From Stramenopiles sp. TOSAG23-2 (lineage: Eukaryota > Sar): a stretch of 25,870 nt of DNA. The DNA is taken from the NCBI GenBank assembly GCA_900128395.1, contig LT649445.1:1-25870 (forward strand). Reading direction: 5' to 3'. Below the pieces are notes generated by a model, which had not been told where the DNA came from, searched no databases, and was given only the letters and a program-made list of their open reading frames with translations. The position numbers were made by a program, and so were the translations under genes. This document shows, piece by piece, positions 9,121 to 18,382 of the stretch (position 1 is the first letter of the stretch; each line of letters begins with the position of its first letter).

Positions 9121-12100
9121 TTAACAAAAATTATATGCACCATACAATATCTTTTCACGTTTTGATTTTATTTTACGATTATCTTTGAAAATAGTTTCTG
9201 GTAATGCTACTGGTTTATTTTTTTGCTTAAATGGTTTACCTACACTCCAATTAATCTTCCACATCTGTTTCATTAAATTTCTTTGTTCTATTGCCTCATC
9301 AATAATTTCATTTTTATTACTTCTGTTTTGTTTCATTGTTTCAAGTTTTGCTAAATTTTGCTCGGGTACTTCTACAGGTGAATCCATCAAGTCCATTGAC
9401 CCATCCTTATCTTTTTCTATTAATTTAAATTTAACTTTACGTGGAGATGGATGATTCATATTCTTCGATCGATTTTTATTATCTTTTGGCATTGTCACAA
9501 TATTATTATTTACTGCTGGTTTAGCATTTGAATCTAATGTGCTATTAAACATTTTCTTACCGATATGCCCAATATTAGTAGCACTATCGTCATTATTTTT
9601 ATTAACATTCTCTTCTCTCTTTTGAATTTTGAAGGAACCGCTTAATGATATATTTCCAGCATCATTTAGATCAGTCCGTGTGTGAACTTTTGTCATTGCA
9701 TTATGTAATCGCTTACGTTGCATATCTTCAAACGCACTCGGTATAGGCTTTGCACGATGCTTACGAATTGAATCCTCTACTATATCTTTAATAATACGTG
9801 GTGATGAAGGCCGCCCAGGATTTTTTTCATAACCTAACATGATTTCATCAACAACATTTTTTAAAGATTCTGTATCGCACATTGTACGCAAGATGTCTGT
9901 CCTGCGACAAAAGTATGCATTTTCCGTTATTGTCGATCTCCATGCATTTCTAGTTACATAGTCTTCTTCAAAACAGTGCAATATGCGTTTCGGTAATCGC
10001 CGCAATATATAATATGGCATAATCAAAACTTTAACTTTAGTTTTTGCAACGTAGGATTCTACTTCTACAGAGTCAGGAGCAGAAACATTTGCAGGATTAA
10101 TAATATTGTTATTTTCTAAAAGTTGGCTTGATTTATCCTCTTCTTCTTGATTGACATCAAGAGATTTTGTTGTATTTGCAACGACGCTTTGAATAGGATT
10201 TTTACTATTACTAGTATCTCTGGGTTTATCAGGCGAAGATGGTACATTATTAGTATTTTCAAGTGTATCTTCACCATTGCCTTTTTTCAATAAACGAGTA
10301 GGGGATTCAACAATTTTTTCGCCCCCACCATTTAACATTGATTTAACTGCAGATATGCCAAACCATTGTGCTTTGCCAATGGTAGAAATATGTGCCAGAT
10401 AGTCATCGACAATATTTTGATATTTGCTCTTAATTACTACGGTTCGTTTAATATTTATTTGCCCGGATAAAATAACATATACAGAATCTAGTTGGTTACC
10501 AACTAGATTAAATACATGACCTGGCATGTATGTATGTGTTGAACATTTGTTTACATTGTCTAATAAAACGTTTGCTTCAACGTCGATAAACGGGGTTACA
10601 TTTGCTTTTAAAAAATCAACTAATTCCATTATTTCATATGTGCGGTTACTATTTACTACAGAATCTTCCTTTATACCTTCATATGATGTTCGATGTATTT
10701 CGATTAAATGCGTTTTTCCCCTTGCGCATGCAGTGAATTTACGACCAGTACTAGAGGATAAAGCCAATACGCCAAATATATCCCCTTCTACATATATTTT
10801 GTGAACATTTCCATACTCATCTATTTCGTCTATGGAACCATGTAGTATTAAATATGCATTACCATTATTCAATTCTTCTTCACGATTATATAAAATTACA
10901 TCTTTACCAAGACTAGTATAATACAAATGTTTATAGAAATTGTTATTATGTTTAAACCTATGTAATTGTTTTGGCCATACTACTGTTCTTAATAATAATT
11001 TCAAAAAATGAAGCTGTACTTCATTTCTATCAAAAGGAATTGTTTTCAATATTCTTTTCGTAACCTTTTCAAATGTATGCAAAGCTTTTTGACTATCGTT
11101 CCACCTGACATGTCGTAATAATTGTTTCATGGGATCTAAATGCCTCGGATTGTCTAATAAATAGTGCATTAATGATTTATACAAAGAGACAGGTCCATCT
11201 TGTCCTTTTTTTTTTCCTACTAGTGATAATTGACCGACATTGTGCAATACGTGGTTTATATGTCCTTTACGTTTCATCTTTAAATGATATAAATATGCCC
11301 TTGATCGCCTTACAAAAAGTGGGTAAAAATCTGAACCTAAACATGATTTTAAATCTGATAATGTCACCCATACACACATAGCAGTTGTACTTATTGTTTC
11401 TAATGTATGATTCCAGTGGTTTTCGTATTGATGATGAGGAGGAGGATGCTGATTAGCGCTACCATCGTTATGTTCAGACGTTTCGCCACTATTTATACCA
11501 CTATTATTCTCATCAATTAGACATTTAATGCCATACATATCCCCTAATGAGGAAATTGTTTCACCATGGTGGATTTCTTTCACTTCTCCTTCTATGACAC
11601 ATATCATATATTTTTGCACAGTTCCTCTTTCTGCTACCAAGTCTCCCTTCGAATAAATCGCTGGATGCATTATATCTCTTAAATGTGATAAAACAAGCGG
11701 AGGCAATTGATTAAATGCCGGATGTCTTTCAAAAATTTTTTCTGACTCTAAAAATTGTCTACATCTCATAACTGTATTTACAGGGAATAAACATGCGAAT
11801 GCTTCTTTATGAAGCATATAACAAGAACAATTGTTAGACGCTGCTATAACACTTGCTGTTCGTGGACTGCTTGCCAATAATGCATATTCGCCAAAATAAC
11901 TAGGTGGTTCTAAAGTTCGAATAAATGTTGGCTTTGGTGATTCATCAGACATTTGTTTATAAATATTCACCTTTCCAGATTTCAATATATACATAACCTC
12001 TCCAAGTTCTCCTTCCCTTATTATTACATCTTTATCATTAAATTTTATTTCTGTAAAACTATCAGCTATTCTATTTAAATTATCTTTTGATAGAGCTTGA

Positions 12101-12213
12101 AACAATGGTACTTTGATTATAAGTTCAATAGATTTTTCTTTCAAAAATAGTTTTTTCTCTTCTGCCCATTTATTTGGATTAGTAGTAGTAACGAAAGTAC
12201 TGGAAGACGCCAT
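9121..12213 (-). CDS. Protein with four cyclic-nucleotide-binding folds (one canonical)
   Basis: 1030 residues beginning MASSSTF. Domain 1 (about 35-150) carries a full phosphate-binding cassette, FGEYALLASSPRTASV at 107-122, with the Glu and Arg that contact ribose and phosphate in PKA regulatory subunits and CAP. Domain 2 (about 165-295) keeps the barrel pattern but has LGDMYG and no Arg. Domain 3 (about 410-515) has FGVLAL then GRKFTA: Arg kept, Glu lost. Domain 4 (about 540-745) has WFGISAV and is split by an Asn/Ser-rich insert (about 630-715). The tail (750-1030) is basic and Ser/Asn-rich. There is no kinase domain and no PKA inhibitory RRxS, so this is not a classical kinase regulator. 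It is probably a cyclic-nucleotide sensor or ciliary scaffold with one active site and three structural folds (inferred). Confidence 0.88.
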   Translation of the reverse strand: MASSSTFVTTTNPNKWAEEKKLFLKEKSIELIIKVPLFQALSKDNLNRIADSFTEIKFNDKDVIIREGELGEVMYILKSGKVNIYKQMSDESPKPTFIRTLEPPSYFGEYALLASSPRTASVIAASNNCSCYMLHKEAFACLFPVNTVMRCRQFLESEKIFERHPAFNQLPPLVLSHLRDIMHPAIYSKGDLVAERGTVQKYMICVIEGEVKEIHHGETISSLGDMYGIKCLIDENNSGINSGETSEHNDGSANQHPPPHHQYENHWNHTLETISTTAMCVWVTLSDLKSCLGSDFYPLFVRRSRAYLYHLKMKRKGHINHVLHNVGQLSLVGKKKGQDGPVSLYKSLMHYLLDNPRHLDPMKQLLRHVRWNDSQKALHTFEKVTKRILKTIPFDRNEVQLHFLKLLLRTVVWPKQLHRFKHNNNFYKHLYYTSLGKDVILYNREEELNNGNAYLILHGSIDEIDEYGNVHKIYVEGDIFGVLALSSSTGRKFTACARGKTHLIEIHRTSYEGIKEDSVVNSNRTYEIMELVDFLKANVTPFIDVEANVLLDNVNKCSTHTYMPGHVFNLVGNQLDSVYVILSGQINIKRTVVIKSKYQNIVDDYLAHISTIGKAQWFGISAVKSMLNGGGEKIVESPTRLLKKGNGEDTLENTNNVPSSPDKPRDTSNSKNPIQSVVANTTKSLDVNQEEEDKSSQLLENNNIINPANVSAPDSVEVESYVAKTKVKVLIMPYYILRRLPKRILHCFEEDYVTRNAWRSTITENAYFCRRTDILRTMCDTESLKNVVDEIMLGYEKNPGRPSSPRIIKDIVEDSIRKHRAKPIPSAFEDMQRKRLHNAMTKVHTRTDLNDAGNISLSGSFKIQKREENVNKNNDDSATNIGHIGKKMFNSTLDSNAKPAVNNNIVTMPKDNKNRSKNMNHPSPRKVKFKLIEKDKDGSMDLMDSPVEVPEQNLAKLETMKQNRSNKNEIIDEAIEQRNLMKQMWKINWSVGKPFKQKNKPVALPETIFKDNRKIKSKREKILYGAYNFC

Positions 12214-12471
12214 AATGAATGCTTGTAATCTTTTCGTTTACGTAAGTTTTTGTCTGTATATATACATTGTTTGTAAATTAATGTATCGCAAATTTTTTGT
12301 TTTAATATTTATTATTATTATTTGTTATTTCTATAATAATAATTCTAATGATGTGAAACGAACTTGTTTTTTTGTGTTTCTGTATGATCAAGAAAGGCTG
12401 TTGTGTTATAAATACCTTAAACATTGAGTGGCATAGTGGCATCTTTACGCCGTTTTAGTTTATACGAGAGT

Positions 12472-12484
12472 ATATAAATAGTAC
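12472..12484 (+). promoter_or_regulatory. TATA-like 13-mer ATATAAATAGTAC
   Basis: An exact copy occurs at 20191-20203, also in a divergent gap and on the same strand. The TATAAATA core matches a TATA box, though the nearest confident + gene (MOGS) starts 940 bases away. Confidence 0.35.
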
Positions 12485-12555
12485 TAATACTGTAGTACAG
12501 TAGCTGCTAGCTACCACAGCCTAAAAGGCACGTCAGGTATTTAGTCTATAATATG

Positions 12556-12574
12556 ACAATTGCATTGCAATTGT
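12556..12574. promoter_or_regulatory. Perfect palindrome with 9-bp arms
   Basis: ACAATTGCA and TGCAATTGT flank a single T. It is the longest perfect palindrome I noticed outside AT runs. A regulatory role is inferred from shape and place. Confidence 0.4.
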
Positions 12575-12592
12575 GCAATTCGAACAAAGCCT

Positions 12593-12628
12593 GGAAAGCC
12601 GGAAAGCTGGAAAGCCACCAGGAAAGCA
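12593..12628. repeat. Imperfect array of GGAAAGCY, inverted relative to 7769-7816
   Basis: Units at 12593, 12601, 12609 and, after ACCA, 12621; the last base varies (C, T, C, A). It is the reverse complement of the CAGCTTTC minisatellite. Confidence 0.75.
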
Positions 12629-13423
12629 GTGCGAAAGAAGCACCATCCAAAGAAAAAAAAACAAAAAAAAAAAAGACGAGACACGAATCACATAAAAGAC
12701 ATGAACATGTACATGAATATTACTTGTACATAGTAAATGGAAAAGAGAAGAACGTATGTAAATATAACATACGTACCAGTATATTATAAGATTTTATAGT
12801 TTATTCATATATATATCTGTCTCTCTCAACCAATAAACTAAATTGTACATTGTGTGTATATATATATATACAATATATATTAATGCAGATATGTATATAT
12901 ATACATATATATATATGCACATATTTATAGTATTATAGCAACATATATGCATCAGAAGTAGTTTACTCGATCCCCTCATCTTCGCCTGCTACAGCCCATA
13001 ATAATAAGAAGTAGTTGGTGTCAGTGGCGAAAAGCTACAGTATACCAGGTACTGTAATATATAGGGAGTGTATACTACATTGTATGTAGTAGTAGGTGCT
13101 ACTTACCGATACTAATGAACGGATCCTCTCTAGAATAAATATGGTGGTATGGTGGTGCATCATCATCGAATTTATATTATAATTAATACATCAGTATAGA
13201 CTATATGAATATAGTTTTGTCTGCTTAATAAAATTAATAATTTTAATAATTAATAATTCATGTTATAAAATTATGAAACTGTAAGTTTTATATACAGATA
13301 TTTCAAAGGAGAAAATCATTTTAACAATAGACATATATATATACAACGAGATAATATAACAACGGTAGGTTTCAATATTTTAGTTAGTTAGGACAACTTT
13401 TCAAACAAAAGAAGAGAAAAAAG

Positions 13424-15904
13424 ATGAAGAATATTATATTAATAATCATAAGTAACATTATTATTATTTCCACCTGCTGTTCAATATTATTAGTCTTTGC
13501 ATCAACAAAAGATACGAATAATGATGTAAATATATTTCCTATCAATACATGGTTGAAACCAAATATTTACTATGGTACAAAAACAGAAAGTTCTATACCA
13601 TTAACAACCGGTTTAATGTGGTTCACAGGGGATAAAATTGACTTTTTAAGACATGATGCAAGGCAGGAGGATCGTTTAAAACGTTGGGGATGGATTGAAC
13701 ATAATGGCAATGATTATGGTAAAGAAAAATTAATTGATGATAAAAATAATATTAAATTAGAAATATCACATATAAAAAATGATATGACAATTATTAATGT
13801 TACCAGTAAAAATAAAAAAAAGTTAGAGGAAAATTGTTCGATAATATTCTATGTATGGGACGAATCGAATAGTGGTAAATTAAGTGTAAACACAAAAGGT
13901 GGAGACAATACGACATATATTAATGGTGAACATGGGGAACATGGTAAATATCGATTTAAACTTTTTCATCACCTTCTTTCTCCATCATCATCGGAAAAAA
14001 AGAAAGAAGCAAATACATTTTATGAAGGTAGATATGTAAAATCAACAAGTGATTTATGGAAATTAAAGGATGACTGGGTACGACCAAGCTTAAGAAATAA
14101 TTACATGGAACAACAAGAAACATTAAATAAAAGCAACAAGAGAAAAAAGAACAAGAAAAAGAAAAAGAAGAAAAAAAATAAGATGAAAAAATATCCAAAT
14201 GTCATACCAAAATTATCTAATCATATTTATAGTTTTGGAGGAAACAATGTGGAGAAAACTAATATTATAGCTGTACAAAAAGTAATTACTACACCATTTA
14301 TTTTAAATATTCAAACCATATATAATAGTGAAAATGGTGAGTATAACAGCGATGATGAAATGAATATGGAAAATAACGATGTTGCAAAATCAAGAATTTT
14401 AGATAAATTTGAAAGTTATTCCAATCAATTTTCACAAACATTTCAAAAGATATTTAATTTCAATAATGAATATACAAATAATATTAAATATACTAATTTT
14501 GCAAAAGCAGCATTTAGCAATTTAATTGGAAGTGTCACGCACTTTCATGGAAGTTCATTAATAAAACATCCACGTGATGACGAAGAGCCAACACTAAGTA
14601 AAGAAGGACCGTTGATTACCGGTGTACCCTCTCGTTCATTTTTTCCACGTGGTTTTTTATGGGATGAAGGTTTTCATCAATTATTAATTGTTGAATGGGA
14701 TCCAATTTTAACTATGAAAGTATTAAAACATTGGTTTCATCGAATGGATGATAAAGGGTGGATACCAAGGGAACAAATATTAGGCGACGAAGCGTTAAGT
14801 AAAGTACCAAAACAATTTCAAATACAATCCCCTGATGTTGCAAACCCTCCTGCATTGTTATTATCCATTGAGCGATTGGTTGAAATTGCAAATAGTAGTA
14901 TGAACAAGAAGATGACGAAAATGGAAAAAGAGATTCATTCTGATGGGATGGATGATAATAGTAATAATATAGTCGAAAATACATTATATAACAATGTATA
15001 TGAATTTTTAAATGATATTAAGCCATATTTAATAAAATGGTATAAATGGCTTAAAAGTACACAAAGTGGACCGTCATATGGTACATTTCGTTGGCGGGGG
15101 CGTACAAAAACACATACATTAAGTAGTGGGCTGGATGATTATCCTCGTGGCATGTATCCTTCCGATGATGATAAACATGTAGATTTATTATCATGGATGG
15201 CATATAGTGCTGGGACATTAAAACGATTGTTTGAACTGTTGAATAAATACGATGGGTCAATGGAGGATAATAATACAGAAGAACATGAAGAAAATTTGAA
15301 ATATATTGAATTATATAAAAACGACAATGAGCTGTATCTGAAAAATTTACAACAACATTGGGACATTGATACAAACTTATTTTATGATATTGGGGTAAAT
15401 GGTTTAATTTATGATGAAAACACTGGAAGGCCTATTAGTTATGATGAACCAAAATTGGTAAAACATTATGGATATGTGTCAATTTTTCCGCTAGCATTAC
15501 GATTATTAGAAGCAACTGATGAAAGGTTAGGCTTTTTAATTGATAACATTCGTGATGAAAACCTTGGATTATGGAGTAAATATGGCTTACGTTCATTATC
15601 TAAAAATGATAATTTATTTGGTAAAGAAGAAAATTATTGGCGTGGAAAAATATGGATTAATATTAATTTTTTAACATTGAAAGCTTTGCATAAATATAGC
15701 ATGATGAAAGGTCCATACCAAACAAAAGCAAAGTTGGTTTATGATGAATTACGTACAAATGTGATAAATAATATTTATCAACAATATCGTAAAGGTGGTT
15801 TTATATATGAAAATTATAATAGTGAAAATGGACGTGGTGCTGGGTGTCACCCATTTACAGGTTGGAGTTCATTAGTTGTTTTAATTATGGGTGAGAGGTA
15901 TTAA
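13424..15904 (+). CDS. MOGS: Mannosyl-oligosaccharide glucosidase (ER glucosidase I, GH63)
   Basis: 826 residues, close to the family's usual 800-850. The enzyme removes the outermost alpha-1,2-glucose from Glc3Man9GlcNAc2 on new glycoproteins in the ER lumen. A signal anchor covers residues 3-26. Family blocks are clear: YYGTKT and TGLMWF (49-67), RLKRWGWIEHNG (84-95), RGFLWDEGFHQLL (409-421), SGLDDYPRGMYPSDDDKHVD (568-587, probable general-acid region), YWRGKIWININFL (738-750) and GRGAGCHPFTGWSSL (803-817). The C-terminus ends a few residues after the last block, as expected. Low-complexity insertions unlike animal homologues lie at about 225-260 (Asn/Lys, poly-Lys) and 485-520. Upstream, the sequence GAAAAAAG directly precedes the ATG. 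Confidence 0.95.
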   Translation: MKNIILIIISNIIIISTCCSILLVFASTKDTNNDVNIFPINTWLKPNIYYGTKTESSIPLTTGLMWFTGDKIDFLRHDARQEDRLKRWGWIEHNGNDYGKEKLIDDKNNIKLEISHIKNDMTIINVTSKNKKKLEENCSIIFYVWDESNSGKLSVNTKGGDNTTYINGEHGEHGKYRFKLFHHLLSPSSSEKKKEANTFYEGRYVKSTSDLWKLKDDWVRPSLRNNYMEQQETLNKSNKRKKNKKKKKKKKNKMKKYPNVIPKLSNHIYSFGGNNVEKTNIIAVQKVITTPFILNIQTIYNSENGEYNSDDEMNMENNDVAKSRILDKFESYSNQFSQTFQKIFNFNNEYTNNIKYTNFAKAAFSNLIGSVTHFHGSSLIKHPRDDEEPTLSKEGPLITGVPSRSFFPRGFLWDEGFHQLLIVEWDPILTMKVLKHWFHRMDDKGWIPREQILGDEALSKVPKQFQIQSPDVANPPALLLSIERLVEIANSSMNKKMTKMEKEIHSDGMDDNSNNIVENTLYNNVYEFLNDIKPYLIKWYKWLKSTQSGPSYGTFRWRGRTKTHTLSSGLDDYPRGMYPSDDDKHVDLLSWMAYSAGTLKRLFELLNKYDGSMEDNNTEEHEENLKYIELYKNDNELYLKNLQQHWDIDTNLFYDIGVNGLIYDENTGRPISYDEPKLVKHYGYVSIFPLALRLLEATDERLGFLIDNIRDENLGLWSKYGLRSLSKNDNLFGKEENYWRGKIWININFLTLKALHKYSMMKGPYQTKAKLVYDELRTNVINNIYQQYRKGGFIYENYNSENGRGAGCHPFTGWSSLVVLIMGERY

Positions 15905-16030
15905 TGAAATATGATTATGTTCATATCATAAATTTGATTATATATATGATCAAATTGAGAAAAATTTTATATGATATGATATACATACAGGATACAGCGC
16001 AGTATACTAGAACATTTTTATATATTATAC

Positions 16031-16068
16031 ATACGAAGTATTATATACATCATCATACGACTTCGTAT
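16031..16068. terminator. Hairpin ATACGAAGT / ACTTCGTAT between convergent genes
   Basis: Perfect 9-bp arms with a 20-base loop, 127 bases after the MOGS stop and 48 bases after the deaminase stop on the other strand. It could act on either transcript; a 3'-end role is inferred. Confidence 0.4.
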
Positions 16069-16115
16069 AAAATATAAAAAAATATTTTACATATATATAT
16101 ATATATCTACTATCT

Positions 16116-16820
16116 CTATATACCCACTTTTTTCATATTACCATCAAATATTAAGTTATCAGATAAGCATTTTGAATCTTTTGTGACAAATAAACAATTT
16201 CGACAACGTGGCTTTGGTTGTCCACTCATTATATCTACAACATTTATTATTAAATCATCAAGAGTTTTTCCATCATTTAAAAGTTGATTTGCCACTTTAA
16301 ATTCAGCACATGTACCTCTTTTTCGACCTTTGACTAAGCTTTTCCCCCAGATAGACCGATGAATTTTTATGTTTTTACTTTGACCACTCATGCCATAATA
16401 AATTTGTTTTGATGGTGGATGATATGCAACAGCTAGAGCACGTATACAAACATCATGCTCAATAATAGTATTATTTTTCATCCAAGGCTTTTTAATTTGA
16501 TGATTTTTTAAATTTTTTCTTTTTTTTTTCTGTTTAGGTGCTAGATTGGTATCATCGCCTGCATCATTATTTCTTTCATTTCTTTTACATAATAATGGGT
16601 AATTTTTGTATGCCTCACACATGCTATTTGTTAATTTTTCCAAGGTATCTGTAATATTATTAGTAGTAGTAACAGTAGTAGTAATAGTAGTATTGTTATT
16701 ATCATTATTATCTACTATGTTATTATTTATAATTAGTTGTCCATTTGCATCTTTAGATAACTTTCTAAAATCTTTATTTAACAATTTTCGTTGTTGTTGT
16801 CTATCTGATGCAGAAGCCAT
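16116..16820 (-). CDS. Deaminase-fold protein with CAE and CxxC zinc motifs (YwqJ-like)
   Basis: 234 residues from MASASDRQ (start chosen because neighbours also begin MAS). The frame continues upstream to an ATG at 16961, adding 47 residues that look like leader. The N-terminal 120 residues are Asn/Thr/Lys low complexity with a KKKRK nuclear-localisation-like patch (about 98-103). The C-terminal 110 residues match the cytidine-deaminase fold: ALAVAYHPPSKQIYYGMSGQ (about 128-147), then TCAEFKVANQLL with the zinc ligand Cys171 and proton-shuttle Glu173, then PRCRNC with Cys206 and Cys209. The CAE...PRCxxC form resembles YwqJ-type deaminases, which in bacteria are often toxin domains acting on nucleic acid. 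A eukaryotic role in nucleic-acid or nucleoside deamination is inferred; substrate is unknown. Confidence 0.8.
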   Translation of the reverse strand: MASASDRQQQRKLLNKDFRKLSKDANGQLIINNNIVDNNDNNNTTITTTVTTTNNITDTLEKLTNSMCEAYKNYPLLCKRNERNNDAGDDTNLAPKQKKKRKNLKNHQIKKPWMKNNTIIEHDVCIRALAVAYHPPSKQIYYGMSGQSKNIKIHRSIWGKSLVKGRKRGTCAEFKVANQLLNDGKTLDDLIINVVDIMSGQPKPRCRNCLFVTKDSKCLSDNLIFDGNMKKVGI

Positions 16821-17255
16821 GATTGTTGATGATGGGGGTGGTTCTATTTTGTTGGTTTGTTGTACAGAAATAAAGTGGTCAACATTTTTAATGATGATAT
16901 GTTTTTTAAAATTATTATATAGATTTGTATATTTGTTTTTACCTGATATGCACACATGCACACATGTACGGAACTATGATGCACGGACCTGGATGACCAG
17001 ATGACACCTTAAAACCTTAACCTCCCTCATATATGTAATATGTGCAAATGTGCATATATGTCATAATAGAGGCCGCTATTTAATCCGTTAATCGTTGATC
17101 GTGATGATGCAATACCTGTGTAATGGATATATAAACTATATATTTGCATTTAAAAAACAAGATATATATTTAGAAAGATATTTGTATGAAAACCCAAGAC
17201 ACATAAACAATACACTCACAAATTTGTTTATAACATTCATCCTCCATCAAAAAAC
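16821..17255. promoter_or_regulatory. Divergent gap between deaminase and basic-protein genes
   Basis: The part next to the deaminase (16821-16961) is an open frame that is more probably leader. It contains on the minus strand a GTAAAAAC...AAAATAG stretch that could be an intron. Two CATATATG words (17029, 17052) and alternating CACACATG units (about 16950-16966) are present. No RNA gene is seen. Confidence 0.4.
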
Positions 17256-17951
17256 ATGGCATCTTCTTACAAATATAATAATTTTAAAAATCTCAAATCT
17301 GAATTTTGTCCATCTGATAATCAAATTAAAATATTTAACCAAACTGGTAAAGTTGTTCGACGTAATTGTAATGGTCCATGGGCAGGATACTCAACGGAAA
17401 AGGCGAAATCAGATCGCGCAACATTAATCAATAGTATCAGTGCCAATGCTGGACACAATAAGCGTAGAGTTAGTCCAACACCATGGAAACGTTCTGACGA
17501 TCCAAAAGTAAAAGCATATGTATCTACAGAGATAACACCAAAATGGACGAAGATAAGTGTCCCACCAGAAAGTAAATATGATCAGTGGCAATCGAATAGG
17601 TTAAAAAAACGGGGTGCAAATTATAAAAAGCCGTTCTTTAAAAATCGATTATCTGCATCCACACCAAACTTTATGGATATACCTAGATTAGCACCTGAAG
17701 AATTCAAACGAAGACAAAAACAAGATCATGATGAATATATATCAAAGAAAAGCCACGTAAAATCAGATTTCGGTGTAAGTTGGGAAGCACCGGGCTGGTT
17801 TCACACCGATACTAATGGTATTGGTGCAGATAGAACACATAAAACATTAACATATGCAGGCAAACGAACCCTGTTAAAGTTAAAAACACCAAAAAATGCA
17901 AAATCATGCAAAACATTAAAATTATTGGAAAATAGAACCTTCTCATATTAA
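17256..17951 (+). CDS. Basic Trp-rich protein of unknown function
   Basis: 231 residues starting MASSYKY, not recognised. Trp residues recur in Pro-rich short blocks (GPWAGYS near 40, SPTPWKRS near 73, TPKWTKISVPPESKYDQWQ near 95, SWEAPGWFH near 186). The protein is strongly basic, with a Lys/Arg-rich tail (about 204-224). There is no membrane segment, signal or catalytic motif. The spaced aromatic/proline blocks in a basic disordered protein are seen in several microtubule-inner or ciliary proteins, but this is only a resemblance. Another frame overlaps its start at 17095-17427; that frame is Asn/Ile/Leu-rich with no protein-like pattern and is not a gene. Confidence 0.72.
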   Translation: MASSYKYNNFKNLKSEFCPSDNQIKIFNQTGKVVRRNCNGPWAGYSTEKAKSDRATLINSISANAGHNKRRVSPTPWKRSDDPKVKAYVSTEITPKWTKISVPPESKYDQWQSNRLKKRGANYKKPFFKNRLSASTPNFMDIPRLAPEEFKRRQKQDHDEYISKKSHVKSDFGVSWEAPGWFHTDTNGIGADRTHKTLTYAGKRTLLKLKTPKNAKSCKTLKLLENRTFSY

Positions 17952-18382
17952 TGCCCATTTTTCATCAACAGAAGGTTGATAAAATAATCTATTTTACTCT
18001 TACCTCATCGGTAATTCCTGTTTCGGGAGTTGACACAATTACAATTCATATTGTGAGATGATTAGATATTATTAAAATATATTGGCTTGGTTAAAGTTTT
18101 ATTCTTTTTTGAGAGTAAGGAATTATGACAATACGTATCAGGAGAGTAAAAATATTAAAAAAATCCAAATACGCGTAATTTATTCGTACAAAATGTAAAT
18201 ATGATGAGCGCGTGTTAAAGATGACTGATATACACTCTTTTCAACTTAATTATATTATTACGAAAATACAGTAAAAAAATACTTCGGTGTATTATTAATT
18301 AATGCACTAATTAGACTAATACCATATGTGTTTTTTTTTTGTGGTAACTTAATTTTTCAGCGAAATAAAAATCTGGCTCTTT
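17952..18382. other. Convergent gap without genes
   Basis: AT-rich gap between the basic-protein and phosphotransferase 3' ends. It contains ATACGTAT (18131-18138), TACGCGTA (18170-18177), TTCGTAC, and ATACTTCGG (about 18280), again the TACG words of convergent gaps. No protein-like frame or RNA gene is visible. Confidence 0.45.

Larger units (their letters stand above)
12214..13423. promoter_or_regulatory. Large divergent gap between the cNBD and MOGS genes
   Basis: 1.2 kb with no convincing gene. It contains ATATAAATAGTAC (12472-12484), TACTGTA-G-TACAGTA (12488-12502), CTAGCTA (12507-12513), ACAATTGCA-T-TGCAATTGT (12556-12574), an imperfect GGAAAGCY array (12593-12628), AT dinucleotide runs (about 12857-12915) and an inverted pair TACAGTA/TACTGTA (13036-13056). 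A 78-codon frame (12553-12789) is low complexity and partly made of the minisatellite. Confidence 0.5.

Noticed and set aside
12553-12789. 78-codon + frame before MOGS
   Set aside because: Its residues are Lys/Glu/His low complexity and it is partly built from the GGAAAGCY array and a palindrome; it has no protein-like pattern.
16116-16820. Toxin-antitoxin pair with the deaminase as toxin
   Set aside because: No immunity gene or secretion signal nearby; the flanking genes are unrelated and on opposite strands.
17095-17427. 110-codon + frame overlapping the start of the basic-protein gene
   Set aside because: Ile/Leu/Asn-rich without pattern; the 17256 frame has the MAS start and structured residues.
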